Source of the DNA: Sulfurovum sp.
GTDB lineage: Bacteria; Campylobacterota; Campylobacteria; Campylobacterales; Sulfurovaceae
Length of the DNA stretch: 6,377 bases
Direction of reading: 5' to 3'
NCBI GenBank assembly: GCA_030634925.1
Contig: DAOVZV010000071.1
Location: 1-6,377 of the forward strand
This document shows positions 1-6,272 of this stretch, piece after piece. The position numbers and the translations under genes were made by a program. The notes under the pieces are model-generated. The model saw only the letters and a list, made by a program, of their open reading frames with translations, had not been told where the DNA came from and did not search any database. The number at the start of each line of letters is the position of its first letter. The first letter of the stretch is position 1.

Positions 1-391
1 ACCAAACAGACTCAAAGCCATAGATTTAGATGCCAACCACATACCAGACGCTGCGATGACACTTGCCACAATGGCACTATTTCTCGACGGCACAACAACC
101 ATCACAAACATATACAACTGGAGAGTCAAAGAGACCGACAGACTATACGCCATGGCAACAGAACTAAAAAAAGTAGGAGCAATAGTAGAAGAGGGTGAAG
201 ACTACCTAAAAATAACCCCACCAAAACAGCTAATACACGCAAAAATAGACACTTACGATGACCACAGAGTAGCCATGTGCTTCTCACTACTAGCCCTAGA
301 CCCAATATCAGTAACCATCAATGAACCAGAATGCACAGCAAAGACTTTCCCTACTTATTTTGAGGTTTTGGATAGTATTTGTGTGGGTTAG
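1..391 (+). CDS. aroA: EPSP synthase (3-phosphoshikimate 1-carboxyvinyltransferase), C-terminal part
   Basis: This is the C-terminal 129 residues of EPSP synthase, which transfers the enolpyruvyl group of PEP to shikimate 3-phosphate in the cytosolic shikimate pathway. The first whole codon is at position 2 and the gene begins before the window. Visible family signatures are the HIPDAAMT stretch (catalytic Asp region), the NWRVKETDR motif that binds PEP and phosphate, the DDHRVAM motif, and the closing [13 protein letters not shown] block. The ATG at 56 is internal to this conserved domain and is not the start. The stop is TAG at 389-391. The gene converges on the minus-strand operon ending at 435. 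Codons mostly end in A or C until about 346, after which 14 of the last 15 sense codons end in T or G. Identification is secure; whether the upstream part is intact cannot be seen. Confidence 0.96.
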   Translation, partial: PNRLKAIDLDANHIPDAAMTLATMALFLDGTTTITNIYNWRVKETDRLYAMATELKKVGAIVEEGEDYLKITPPKQLIHAKIDTYDDHRVAMCFSLLALDPISVTINEPECTAKTFPTYFEVLDSICVG

Positions 392-410
392 GCTATTATT
401 ATAATATAAA

Positions 411-432
411 CTAACTCTTTAATTAGAGTTGG
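411..432. terminator. Weak hairpin between convergent genes
   Basis: The arms AACTCT (413-418) and AGAGTT (425-430) form a 6-bp stem around a 6-base loop. They can be extended by a wobble pair and a C-G pair at 411-412/431-432. The hairpin lies just past the stop codons of both convergent genes. On the minus strand it is followed by AGTTTATATTAT, a poor U-tract, and on the plus strand there is no U-tract. It is therefore at best a weak terminator, more plausible for the minus-strand operon than for aroA. Confidence 0.35.
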
Positions 433-434
433 AA

Positions 435-1226
435 TTACCTAAAATACCCATCCAACCGAATATTCCATCCTTTTCTCCATCTCTCTTCTCCTCTTGCTTT
501 TGGGGAGTTTTTTATTCTTCTGCTGAGCATTTTTTTGGCTGATGTGGCGAATGCTTTAAATTTGTTTTTTTCTTTTGGATTTATATGTTTTAGTACTTGT
601 AATAGTCCCCATCCTTGGTTTTTGTATCTTTCGCTTGGTAGTGTTCCTTCTCCTTTGAAGTTGGTGTAGTCTATTAGTATGTATAGTCCTTGTTTGTCTA
701 TTTTGCTGTGCTTGTTGTATAGTATGTGGTTAAATCTCTTTTGGATTAGTGTTTTTTGTTTTTTGTTTTTGATGGTTTTTAGAATTTGTGGTAGGGCTTG
801 ATTGACTCTTTTTGCCATAAACTCTGCTTGATATGGTTGGGTGGTTTTTATAAATGCAAATAGCTCTTTGTATTTCTTGCTTTTTGCTTTTTTTGCTTTG
901 TAGAATGATTTTTTGTTATTCCAAGGTAGTGGTGTTTTGGAGTTTAGCCATTTTGGCATTTTGATATTTTTTTGTTCTACAAATTTTAGGAACATTGGGA
1001 ATACTTCTCGAAAACGCTCTTTGTGTCCTTTGCTAAACCATATAAAATGACCTATACCGATGGATGCGAAATCTTCGCCATTATTCCAGTGGATGAGATA
1101 TTTATCTAATCCTGCACCTTCGTTTTGCCATACTTTTTTGGCTATATAGTTGGCTTGTGATTGTGATAGATTTATGGATGATGCTTGTATGGATATAGAT
1201 AGAAGCAGTATGATGATATATCTCAT
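435..1226 (-). CDS. Exported lysozyme-like protein (SIGIGH signature), function unproven
   Basis: This is a 263-residue basic protein. Residues 1 to about 16 form a hydrophobic Sec signal peptide (RYIIILLLSISIQAS), so it should act in the periplasm. After it come NEG (E36, G37) and, at 55-60, SIGIGH. This order resembles the catalytic Glu and TIGIGH block of T4-type (GH24) lysozymes, but the spacing from Glu to SIGIGH is about four residues longer. The middle (about 90-175) is Lys-rich. Later blocks are DYTNFKGEG (186-194), GWGLLQVL (205-212) and WRKGWNIRLDGY (250-261). I infer a muramidase-like fold that may cut or bind peptidoglycan; the catalytic Asp equivalent is not clear. The ATG at 1226 directly follows the TAG of the upstream gene (TAGATG), which implies translational coupling and explains the lack of a strong ribosome site. 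The last ten sense codons all end in T or G, unlike the A/C-ended body. Confidence 0.8.
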   Translation of the reverse strand: MRYIIILLLSISIQASSINLSQSQANYIAKKVWQNEGAGLDKYLIHWNNGEDFASIGIGHFIWFSKGHKERFREVFPMFLKFVEQKNIKMPKWLNSKTPLPWNNKKSFYKAKKAKSKKYKELFAFIKTTQPYQAEFMAKRVNQALPQILKTIKNKKQKTLIQKRFNHILYNKHSKIDKQGLYILIDYTNFKGEGTLPSERYKNQGWGLLQVLKHINPKEKNKFKAFATSAKKMLSRRIKNSPKARGEERWRKGWNIRLDGYFR

Positions 1227-1961
1227 CTACTTGACTCTCTCTACTCTTGCATCTCCGTACATCAGTATATCTTTGATGACTGCATTTTGGATAATTCCAT
1301 CTTTGCCTACGGATAATAGTATATCACCCTTTTTCTTTCGGAAGTTTTTTTGGTAGATTAGTGCTTTTGCATACCAATCTGCACTATCTCCTAGGTCTTT
1401 TTTGTATGGTGCTGTTTGTGATGGAGATGGTACAGTGATTTTGACTCTGCCACTTTGTTTTTCTAGTCCTACTACTTTGAATATATATGTTTTGCCTTTT
1501 TTGGATATAGCTTTGTCTAGGTTGAAATATACTGTGAGTAGGTCATCTTTGGCATAAAAACCTAAGTTTCTGCTTGTCTCTTTGATAAGTTTTCCATTTT
1601 TCCATTTTCTAAATCTTTTTGTTACTCTTTTGCGTTTGTGGTTTATAGAGTACTCTTGGCTGATAACTACATCATCATATCGTTCTATCATCTGATACAA
1701 GTCGCTGACCATCATTCCACGGCTTATGTGTCCTTTGGATATGTATCTGCCACTATGACTGCCTAGAAGGGTTTTTGCTAGTCCTGATATTTGCATCTTG
1801 GTATCTATGGTGTATCTTCTTTTACTTTTTGTTAGTTTGGTATTGAGTGAGCCTATCGTACCAAATATACCAAATTTCAAATCATAATTTATATGTGATA
1901 CTTTGGCAAAAGCCATACTTGTAAAGATAAAAATCATACCTATTAAAAATCTTTTTGTCAT
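1227..1961 (-). CDS. DUF3108-like secreted protein
   Basis: This is a 244-residue protein with a clear signal peptide (residues 1-19, cleavage after AFA), so it is periplasmic. The mature part starts with INYDLKFGIFGTIGS and continues as a predominantly beta pattern. A middle SRGMMVSDLYQ stretch (about 81-91) and later a DDLLTVYFNLDK stretch (about 138-149) match my memory of the DUF3108 layout; the family's biochemical role is not known. It has a good ribosome site, AAAAGGA, seven bases before the ATG. It is the first gene of a two-gene operon with the lysozyme-like gene, with no base between stop and start. The pairing suggests a shared envelope job, but that is inference. Its own last codons keep the A/C-ended style of the body, unlike the operon's last gene. 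Confidence 0.7.
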   Translation of the reverse strand: MTKRFLIGMIFIFTSMAFAKVSHINYDLKFGIFGTIGSLNTKLTKSKRRYTIDTKMQISGLAKTLLGSHSGRYISKGHISRGMMVSDLYQMIERYDDVVISQEYSINHKRKRVTKRFRKWKNGKLIKETSRNLGFYAKDDLLTVYFNLDKAISKKGKTYIFKVVGLEKQSGRVKITVPSPSQTAPYKKDLGDSADWYAKALIYQKNFRKKKGDILLSVGKDGIIQNAVIKDILMYGDARVERVK

Positions 1962-1992
1962 TAAAATCCTTTTGACCGATTATTTAGATAAA

Positions 1993-2021
1993 ATTCTACT
2001 ATAATTTCAAATATATAACAA
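1993..2021 (-). promoter_or_regulatory. Putative promoter of the DUF3108/lysozyme-like operon
   Basis: Read on the minus strand, TTGTTA (2021-2016) and TAGAAT (1998-1993) are separated by 17 bases. They match the sigma-70 consensus at 4 of 6 and 5 of 6 positions. Transcription would start near 1986, about 25 bases before the ATG at 1961. It overlaps the -10 box of the divergent mscS promoter, so the two promoters would compete for polymerase. Confidence 0.4.
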
Positions 2022-2030
2022 CCTTGGAGA
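2000..2030 (+). promoter_or_regulatory. mscS -10 box and ribosome site
   Basis: There is a perfect TATAAT at 2000-2005, 32 bases before the ATG at 2038. A GGAGA ribosome site lies at 2026-2030, seven bases before the ATG. The only -35-like hexamer, TTGACC at 1972-1977, is 22 bases upstream of the -10 box. That is too far for a standard sigma-70 promoter. A good -10 with a poor -35 is common in Campylobacterota. Confidence 0.45.
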
Positions 2031-2037
2031 ATAAAAA

Positions 2038-3229
2038 ATGCCTATAACTACAAATATTGATGTAAATATGACTGAATCTTTGGATATGATAGATGATTTA
2101 TCTATGAACCTTGATGAGAGAGTTCAAATAATGTTGTCTCCAGTATATCATGAGTTCCCTAGTTTAGCCAATATGTTTTTTGGTATTCCTCTTGCCAATC
2201 TGTTTGCGGCTATTATTGTATTCTTGATATTTCTACTACTTAGGCAACTTTTTACCCTGATTATTATGGGGACTTTGCTTAGATTTGCCAAGCTAACAAA
2301 GACATATTATGATGAGAGAGTCATATCAGCACTCAAAGCCCCTCTTCGGTTTGCTTTTATTATAGTTGGAGCTCATCTGTTTTTTTTTGCTGACATTTCA
2401 AGAGACTGAGACTATAAGACATATACTCAATACTCTTGTGATATTTACCATATTTTGGTCTATCATAGCTATTATGAATGCACTAAGAGGGATATTTCAC
2501 TCTACTACAGCCAAATTTAACTCTGATTTGGCAAAAGAGATGGGTGACTTCATACTAAAAATAACCAAAGTAATAGTCGGTGGTGTGGGATTTGGAGCGA
2601 TGCTTCAGGTATGGGGTATCAATGTCACAGCACTTATAGCCTCTCTAGGTCTTGGTGGTTTGGCATTTGCACTAGCAGCCAAAGATACAGCGTCCAATCT
2701 ATTTGGTTCGTTTGCACTACTTGCTGACAAATCAATACGCATAGGAGAGTGGATAAAGGTCGGAGGTGTAGAGGGTACGGTAGAAGATATAGGTATGCGT
2801 ACTACCAAAATCCGTTCATTTCAGAAGTCACTAATTACAATACCCAATCAGATAGTATCCAATTCACCAATAGAGAACTTCTCAAGACGAGGAATAAGAC
2901 GAATAAAAATGAGAATAGGTATCACATAGAATACCAAAGCAGAACAGATAAATAATATAGTACAAGAGATTAAATATATGCTAAGAAATCATCCAAATAT
3001 ATCCAAAAAGGATACTTTGATAGTAAATTTCGAATCATTTGGAGACTCTTCACTAAATATATTTATATATACATTTACAAGTACAGCAAATTGGAATAGG
3101 TATTTGGATATTAGAGAAGATATACATTTAAATATTATGAAGATAGTGGAGGATAACAAATCAAGCTTTGCATTTCCTTCACAATCTATATATATCGAAG
3201 ATACTACTTCCACTCCCTCTATAGACTAG
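2038..3229 (+). pseudogene. MscS-family mechanosensitive channel, frameshifted and with an internal amber codon
   Basis: MscS channels open under membrane tension to release solutes during osmotic downshock. The first frame (2038-2409) encodes 123 residues with transmembrane segments near 51-80 and 98-120. It then runs off frame at nine T (2380-2388). Removing one T joins AHLFF to LLTFQETETIRHIL and restores the family sequence. The second frame includes the pore helix (VTALIASLGLGGLAFALAAKD), then IRIGEWIKVGGVEGTVEDIGMRTTKI and IPNQIVSNSPIENFSR of the beta domain. A TAG at 2927-2929 falls where MscS proteins usually have Tyr (GIT*NTKAEQI; compare GVAYDSDIDQV in E. coli). The same frame then stays open for 99 codons to the true TAG at 3227-3229, giving the C-terminal cage domain. 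The repaired protein would have 396 residues. Two lesions suggest a recent pseudogene, but phase variation, slippage or sequence error are not excluded. Separate starts at 2366 or 2978 have no support. Confidence 0.88.
2380..2388 (+). repeat. Nine-T homopolymer at the mscS frameshift
   Basis: Nine consecutive T lie in codons for Phe inside the second transmembrane segment of the channel gene. Eight T (or eleven) would keep the reading frame through the family core, and nine breaks it. Tracts of this length can change by DNA polymerase slippage. They can also be transcribed with a slipped base, as known for the nine-U stretch of Shigella mxiE. Confidence 0.9.
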
Positions 3230-4550
3230 AGTAGTATTTATAATTATTTCTGCCACTCTCTTTGGCTTTGTACATAGCAATATCTGCATACTTGATGAGG
3301 TTGGTAGCATCTGTGTCATCTTTGGGATAGAGACTGATACCAATACTGCTAGAGATGTATAGCTTATGTTCATCTATACAGAGTACCTCTTCTAGTTTGA
3401 CCAATATCTTTTGTCCCAATACTGCTGACTCTTTATAATCATCTACTTTCATAATAATAGTAAACTCATCACCACCTAGACGAGCTAATGTATCATCTTC
3501 ACTTATGAGGTTATCTAGTCTATTGGATGCTTCTTGTAGTACTTTGTCTCCGACCTTGTGTCCTAGTGTATCATTTATCTGTTTGAATTTATCCAAATCT
3601 ATGAAAAATAGTGCAAATAGGTCTGTTGTATCTTGAGATATAGATATAAATTCATCCAAACTCTCTTCAAATAGTAGTCTATTACCCAAACCAGTCAAAG
3701 AGTCGTGACGGGCTTGATGATGTAGATTGTCTTTTTGTATGCGAAGTGTCTCTTGTATCTTTAGATGTCCTGTAATATCTCTAGGTACGGCTATGATACC
3801 ATCACATACACCTTGTTTGTCAAGCAGAGGAGTTACAGAAATCTCTACAGAGTATGGTTTGTCATTATTATCTATCTGCGTATGTCTTACGCTAGTGTGT
3901 TTTTGGTCTTGCATTACATCCCTAAGAGGACAATTATCTTCACAAGGAGATGAGCGATTATGAAGTATCTCATAGCATTTTGGAGAGTTTGGGTCTAATA
4001 TATTTTTATAGTGCATACTCTCTTTGATTTTACTATTCATCAAATCTACACTATAATCCTCTTTGATAACCAATATAGGGTCATTAACACCATCTATGAT
4101 AGATTGTAAGTAGTGATAATTCTCTTGAAGCTTCTCTTCTGTCTTTTTGAGTTGTATCTTTGCCAATACTCCTTGTAGAGAGTTGATAAACTGCTCTATA
4201 TCAAATGGTTTGAGTAGATACCCATCTACTCCTAGCTTGATACTATCTATAAAGTACTCTAGTTCACTATACGCTGAAAATATAAGAGTAGGTACACTTT
4301 TATCTATCTCTCTTATCTTTTGAACCATCTCTAATCCATTTAGGCGAGGCATATTTATATCAGTGATGATAAGGTCTATATCATTTTCTTGAAACTTCTC
4401 AAAACCCTCTTGTCCATCTTCTGCAACAACAATATCTGTAAAAAATTCTTCCAAAAATAGTCGAATAGACTCCCTTGCACTAATATCATCTTCTACATAT
4501 AATAGTCGTATATTACTAGTCTCTTCTATTAGTTCATCTAATTCAATCAT
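3219..4550 (-). CDS. Response regulator with PAS and GGDEF domains (probable diguanylate cyclase)
   Basis: This 443-residue cytosolic protein has three domains. The receiver (about 13-130) has acidic pocket D21/D22, phospho-acceptor D64 in ITDINMP, S92 and K114 in LLKP. A short helical linker leads to a PAS domain (about 146-260) with a Cys cluster C192, C203, C207, then a signalling helix and a GGDEF domain (about 275-440). The GGDEF domain keeps DSLTGLGNR, metal-binding D318, N326, D335 and an intact GGDEF at 359-363, so it should make cyclic di-GMP from two GTP. The usual inhibitory RxxD site before GGDEF reads SEDD (350-353), so product inhibition through that site is probably lost. Phosphorylation by an unseen histidine kinase and a PAS signal are the likely inputs. 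The ribosome site is AAGGGA at 4563-4558. The 3' end overlaps the mscS 3' end by 11 bases. Targets are unknown. Confidence 0.93.
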   Translation of the reverse strand: MIELDELIEETSNIRLLYVEDDISARESIRLFLEEFFTDIVVAEDGQEGFEKFQENDIDLIITDINMPRLNGLEMVQKIREIDKSVPTLIFSAYSELEYFIDSIKLGVDGYLLKPFDIEQFINSLQGVLAKIQLKKTEEKLQENYHYLQSIIDGVNDPILVIKEDYSVDLMNSKIKESMHYKNILDPNSPKCYEILHNRSSPCEDNCPLRDVMQDQKHTSVRHTQIDNNDKPYSVEISVTPLLDKQGVCDGIIAVPRDITGHLKIQETLRIQKDNLHHQARHDSLTGLGNRLLFEESLDEFISISQDTTDLFALFFIDLDKFKQINDTLGHKVGDKVLQEASNRLDNLISEDDTLARLGGDEFTIIMKVDDYKESAVLGQKILVKLEEVLCIDEHKLYISSSIGISLYPKDDTDATNLIKYADIAMYKAKESGRNNYKYYSSL

Positions 4551-4688
4551 AATAGTTTCCCTTTTCCCTTTAAAAGTATTAAATAATTAATTATTTTTAA
4601 TATTATTCTACCCTTTTTAATCAAAAATAAACTAAATATCTATAAAATGTGGTAATAATATAATTAAGTTTAAGAAAAAAGGAAAAAA
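4551..4688. promoter_or_regulatory. Divergent promoter region between the GGDEF gene and the lipoprotein gene
   Basis: The rightward gene has TATAAT at 4659-4664, 24 bases before its ATG, and ribosome site AAGGA at 4679-4683. No convincing -35 is visible. Leftward, the ribosome site AAGGGA (4563-4558) sits seven bases before the GGDEF start, but no single -10 stands out in the AT-rich stretch. The region contains the 16-bp palindrome listed separately. Confidence 0.45.
4581..4596. repeat. 16-bp perfect AT palindrome
   Basis: AAATAATTAATTATTT is identical to its reverse complement. It lies 31 bases upstream of the GGDEF start and 92 bases upstream of the lipoprotein start. It could be an operator for a dimeric regulator, but a perfect AT palindrome can arise by chance in DNA this rich in A and T. 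Confidence 0.5.
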
Positions 4689-5249
4689 ATGAGATATATT
4701 ATATTATTATTTTTAGGATTATTAGGATGTAGTGACTCTCCATCACTCTCTATATACAGTCTAAATATACCAACTATCAAATCAACTTCAAAAATACATA
4801 AAAATAGAACAATTATCATAGCCTATCCACAAAGTATCACAGAGGACATCACAAATAGAATAGTCTTCAACTATAGCAGTAGCCAACAAGGAGTCTATCA
4901 AAATAGTCAATGGTCAAGCACAATAGGTAGATTATTACAAGCATCACTCATTGATACTATACACGATACTAAAAGATACAAAGCTGTATTAGCAGACAAC
5001 TCAATCATAAGTGCTGACTATAAGCTAGAGATTAATATATTTGCACTTCATCACCATATCCGAGGAAAAGAGTCTTCTTCTATAGTCTCAATAGGCTTCA
5101 ACCTGATAGATATAAGCTCAACAAAACTTATCAAAAGCAGAAGATTTAGCTACTCACAACCTACTGTCACTACAGATGCCAAAGGATATGTAGAAGCTAC
5201 AAACAAAGCCATAGAGAGATTAAGTATAGATTTATTGCGTTGGTTGTAG
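4689..5249 (+). CDS. Lipoprotein resembling the auxiliary component of Mla/Pqi-type ABC transporters
   Basis: This is a 186-residue lipoprotein. Residues 1-13 form a short signal peptide ending in the lipobox LLGC, so C14 would be lipidated. The residues after it (SDSP) do not include an inner-membrane-retaining Asp at +2, so outer-membrane placement is likely. The mature part has the outline of the ABC-transport auxiliary family (PqiC/DUF330-like): YSLNIP near the start (23-28), a basic stretch and IIIAYPQ, RIVFNYS (57-63), QWSSTIGRLLQASL (74-87), a DYKLEINIF strand (110-118) and a closing helix. In such systems this lipoprotein partners an MCE protein to move lipids between membranes. No permease, ATPase or MCE gene is adjacent here, so it is an orphan in this window. 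It ends one base before the convergent CZB-like gene. The family assignment is from memory of the pattern and is moderately sure. Confidence 0.75.
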   Translation: MRYIILLFLGLLGCSDSPSLSIYSLNIPTIKSTSKIHKNRTIIIAYPQSITEDITNRIVFNYSSSQQGVYQNSQWSSTIGRLLQASLIDTIHDTKRYKAVLADNSIISADYKLEINIFALHHHIRGKESSSIVSIGFNLIDISSTKLIKSRRFSYSQPTVTTDAKGYVEATNKAIERLSIDLLRWL

Positions 5250-5250
5250 T

Positions 5251-5676
5251 TTAGTATATTTTACTTAAGTCACTATCACTTAGTTGGCTTACTCTATTTT
5301 CTACTATATCCATAATTCCTATCAACTCTTTAGAGTAGATATTTAGATATTTTAGTTGTGTTAATACTTCTTGTTTTTGCGAGGATAGGATAGGCATAGA
5401 GTATGATGGAAGAAAAAATATCTTGCAAAGTTCGATATATATATCGTTGAGGTGATTATTATGATACTCTATTTTTTTGATAAGGTGCTGTATAGATGGA
5501 GTAAAATTTAGCTTACTACCCTCAAGGTATAGCCACTGCTTAAACAGATGATTAATATCAGTAATCTCTATAACTTTTCTTTTTATTGATTGATTATTAA
5601 GACTATTTGCTTTTTTCATCCACTTCAAATGCTCTTTTTTAGCATTTGATATATTATTTAACAAGCTCTCTTTCAT
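5251..5676 (-). CDS. Small cytosolic protein with a divergent CZB-like (zinc-binding) domain
   Basis: This 141-residue protein has no signal peptide or membrane segment and appears all-helical. Its first 80 residues follow the CZB plan of a four-helix zinc-binding bundle: AKKEHLKWMKKAN with H16 and W19, then HLFKQWLYLEG (43-53), then EYHNNH (70-75). In typical CZB domains the central block reads C-x-[LF]-G-x-W. Here W48 is kept, the Cys position is H43 and the Gly is K46. The last histidine pair is HxxH instead of HxxxH. Zinc binding is possible with His in place of Cys but is unproven. Residues 90-141 form a further helical segment. CZB domains usually tune chemoreceptors or diguanylate cyclases by sensing zinc or oxidants; here there is no output domain. 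Ribosome site AAAGGA (5689-5684) and a TATACT box (5719-5714) precede the ATG at 5676. It could instead be an unrelated helical bundle. Confidence 0.75.
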   Translation of the reverse strand: MKESLLNNISNAKKEHLKWMKKANSLNNQSIKRKVIEITDINHLFKQWLYLEGSKLNFTPSIQHLIKKIEYHNNHLNDIYIELCKIFFLPSYSMPILSSQKQEVLTQLKYLNIYSKELIGIMDIVENRVSQLSDSDLSKIY

Positions 5677-5849
5677 AAGAAAATCCTTTAATATTAGATT
5701 GAACGCTAAAATAAGTATAACTAACTAATTCTTAAAAAGATATATATTTACTTATAATTATTATATGAAAAACAAATAGTGACATACTTAACTTGACATA
5801 ATACATATAAATACGATATTATATACTATATCAAAACAAAGGATTTAAA
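5677..5849. promoter_or_regulatory. Divergent intergenic region, CZB-like gene and lipoprotein gene
   Basis: The leftward gene has TATACT (5719-5714) as a possible -10 and AAAGGA (5689-5684) as ribosome site. At 5753-5765 the inverted repeat TATAAT-T-ATTATA gives a -10-like hexamer on both strands. It is far from either start and may be fortuitous. GACATA occurs twice, at 5781 and 5795, the second within the -35 box of the rightward promoter. No small gene or structured RNA was recognised. Confidence 0.4.
5793..5843 (+). promoter_or_regulatory. Promoter and ribosome site of the small lipoprotein gene
   Basis: A perfect -35 TTGACA (5793-5798) and TATTAT (5817-5822, 5 of 6) are separated by 18 bases. 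Transcription would start near 5829. Ribosome site AAAGGA (5838-5843) lies six bases before the ATG at 5850. This is the closest match to the sigma-70 consensus in the window, which suggests the lipoprotein pair may be strongly expressed. Confidence 0.6.
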
Positions 5850-6269
5850 ATGAAAAAATGGATTAATTTATTATTGGCAGGTATAGTTGTTGTTGGATTG
5901 AGTGGATGTGGTGAAGTTGTGGAGGATGATGGTTGGAATGATGATACTAGTGGAGATTATGATGGAGATGGTGGATACTCTTCTGTTAGTACTTATAACT
6001 TAGAGTATGGATATACAATTACAGGTTATAATGAATATGATAGTTATATAGAATTAGTATATTGTAGTACAAGTCGTTATACTTATTATAGAAATAATAC
6101 TGTTGTAGATACAGGTACTTTCTATATATCTAATGGTAGTATTCAAATGCCTACAGATAATGGTGGTAGTCATAGAATTGATGCAGATACTTTATATACT
6201 GGTAGTACTTATAGAATACATGAAGTAGAGTCTATCTCTATAAATTCTATTTCAAGTAGTGGTTGTTAA
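5850..6269 (+). CDS. Small unrecognised lipoprotein, first of a tandem pair
   Basis: This 139-residue protein has a signal peptide with lipobox LSGC, so C20 would be lipidated. Gly at +2 favours the outer membrane. Residues 21-43 form an acidic Asp/Gly-rich linker. The remainder (about 44-139) is rich in Tyr, Ser and Thr, almost free of Lys, and alternates like a small beta domain (YNLEYGYTITGY, YIELVYCS, TYYRNNTVVDTGTFYI). C72 and the final residue C139 could form a disulfide. I recognise no family; a small barrel such as a lipocalin-like fold is only a guess. It has its own strong promoter. The gene 3 bases downstream starts with a closely similar signal peptide and shares the SSVS that follows the linker. 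Its codons favour T and G endings, unlike aroA and the 4689 lipoprotein. Confidence 0.85.
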   Translation: MKKWINLLLAGIVVVGLSGCGEVVEDDGWNDDTSGDYDGDGGYSSVSTYNLEYGYTITGYNEYDSYIELVYCSTSRYTYYRNNTVVDTGTFYISNGSIQMPTDNGGSHRIDADTLYTGSTYRIHEVESISINSISSSGC

Positions 6270-6272
6270 AAT

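Noticed and set aside
341..434. Replication origin or large inversion joint at the base-composition change near 345
   Set aside because: Right of the change the excess of G over C on the plus strand is not sustained and varies gene by gene, so the change fits codon style better than replication skew. No DnaA-box cluster was seen.
1150..1356. Plus-strand open frame of 68 codons opposite the DUF3108 and lysozyme-like genes
   Set aside because: It lies antisense across two well-supported genes, has no ribosome site and the protein resembles nothing. It is a shadow frame.
2605..2808. Minus-strand open frame opposite the MscS pore region
   Set aside because: It is antisense to a conserved domain with no start signal, and its openness follows from the codons on the other strand.
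2927..2929. Amber codon read through as an amino acid (suppression or pyrrolysine)
   Set aside because: No suppressor tRNA or pyrrolysine gene is visible, the position is normally Tyr, and the gene already has a frameshift, so mutation is simpler.
2749..2955. Plus-strand open frame within the mscS gene in a third frame
   Set aside because: The protein is unrelated to any family and the overlapping frame encodes clear MscS sequence.
2989..3373. Two minus-strand open frames across the mscS tail and the GGDEF tail
   Set aside because: They overlap supported coding sequence in the wrong frame or strand and lack ribosome sites.
3727..3963. Two plus-strand open frames opposite the PAS domain
   Set aside because: They are antisense to a conserved multi-domain regulator, have no start signals and show no recognisable product.
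5753..5765. TATAAT-T-ATTATA inverted repeat as a bidirectional promoter
   Set aside because: It is about 85 bases from each start codon, and better-placed -10 boxes exist for both flanking genes.
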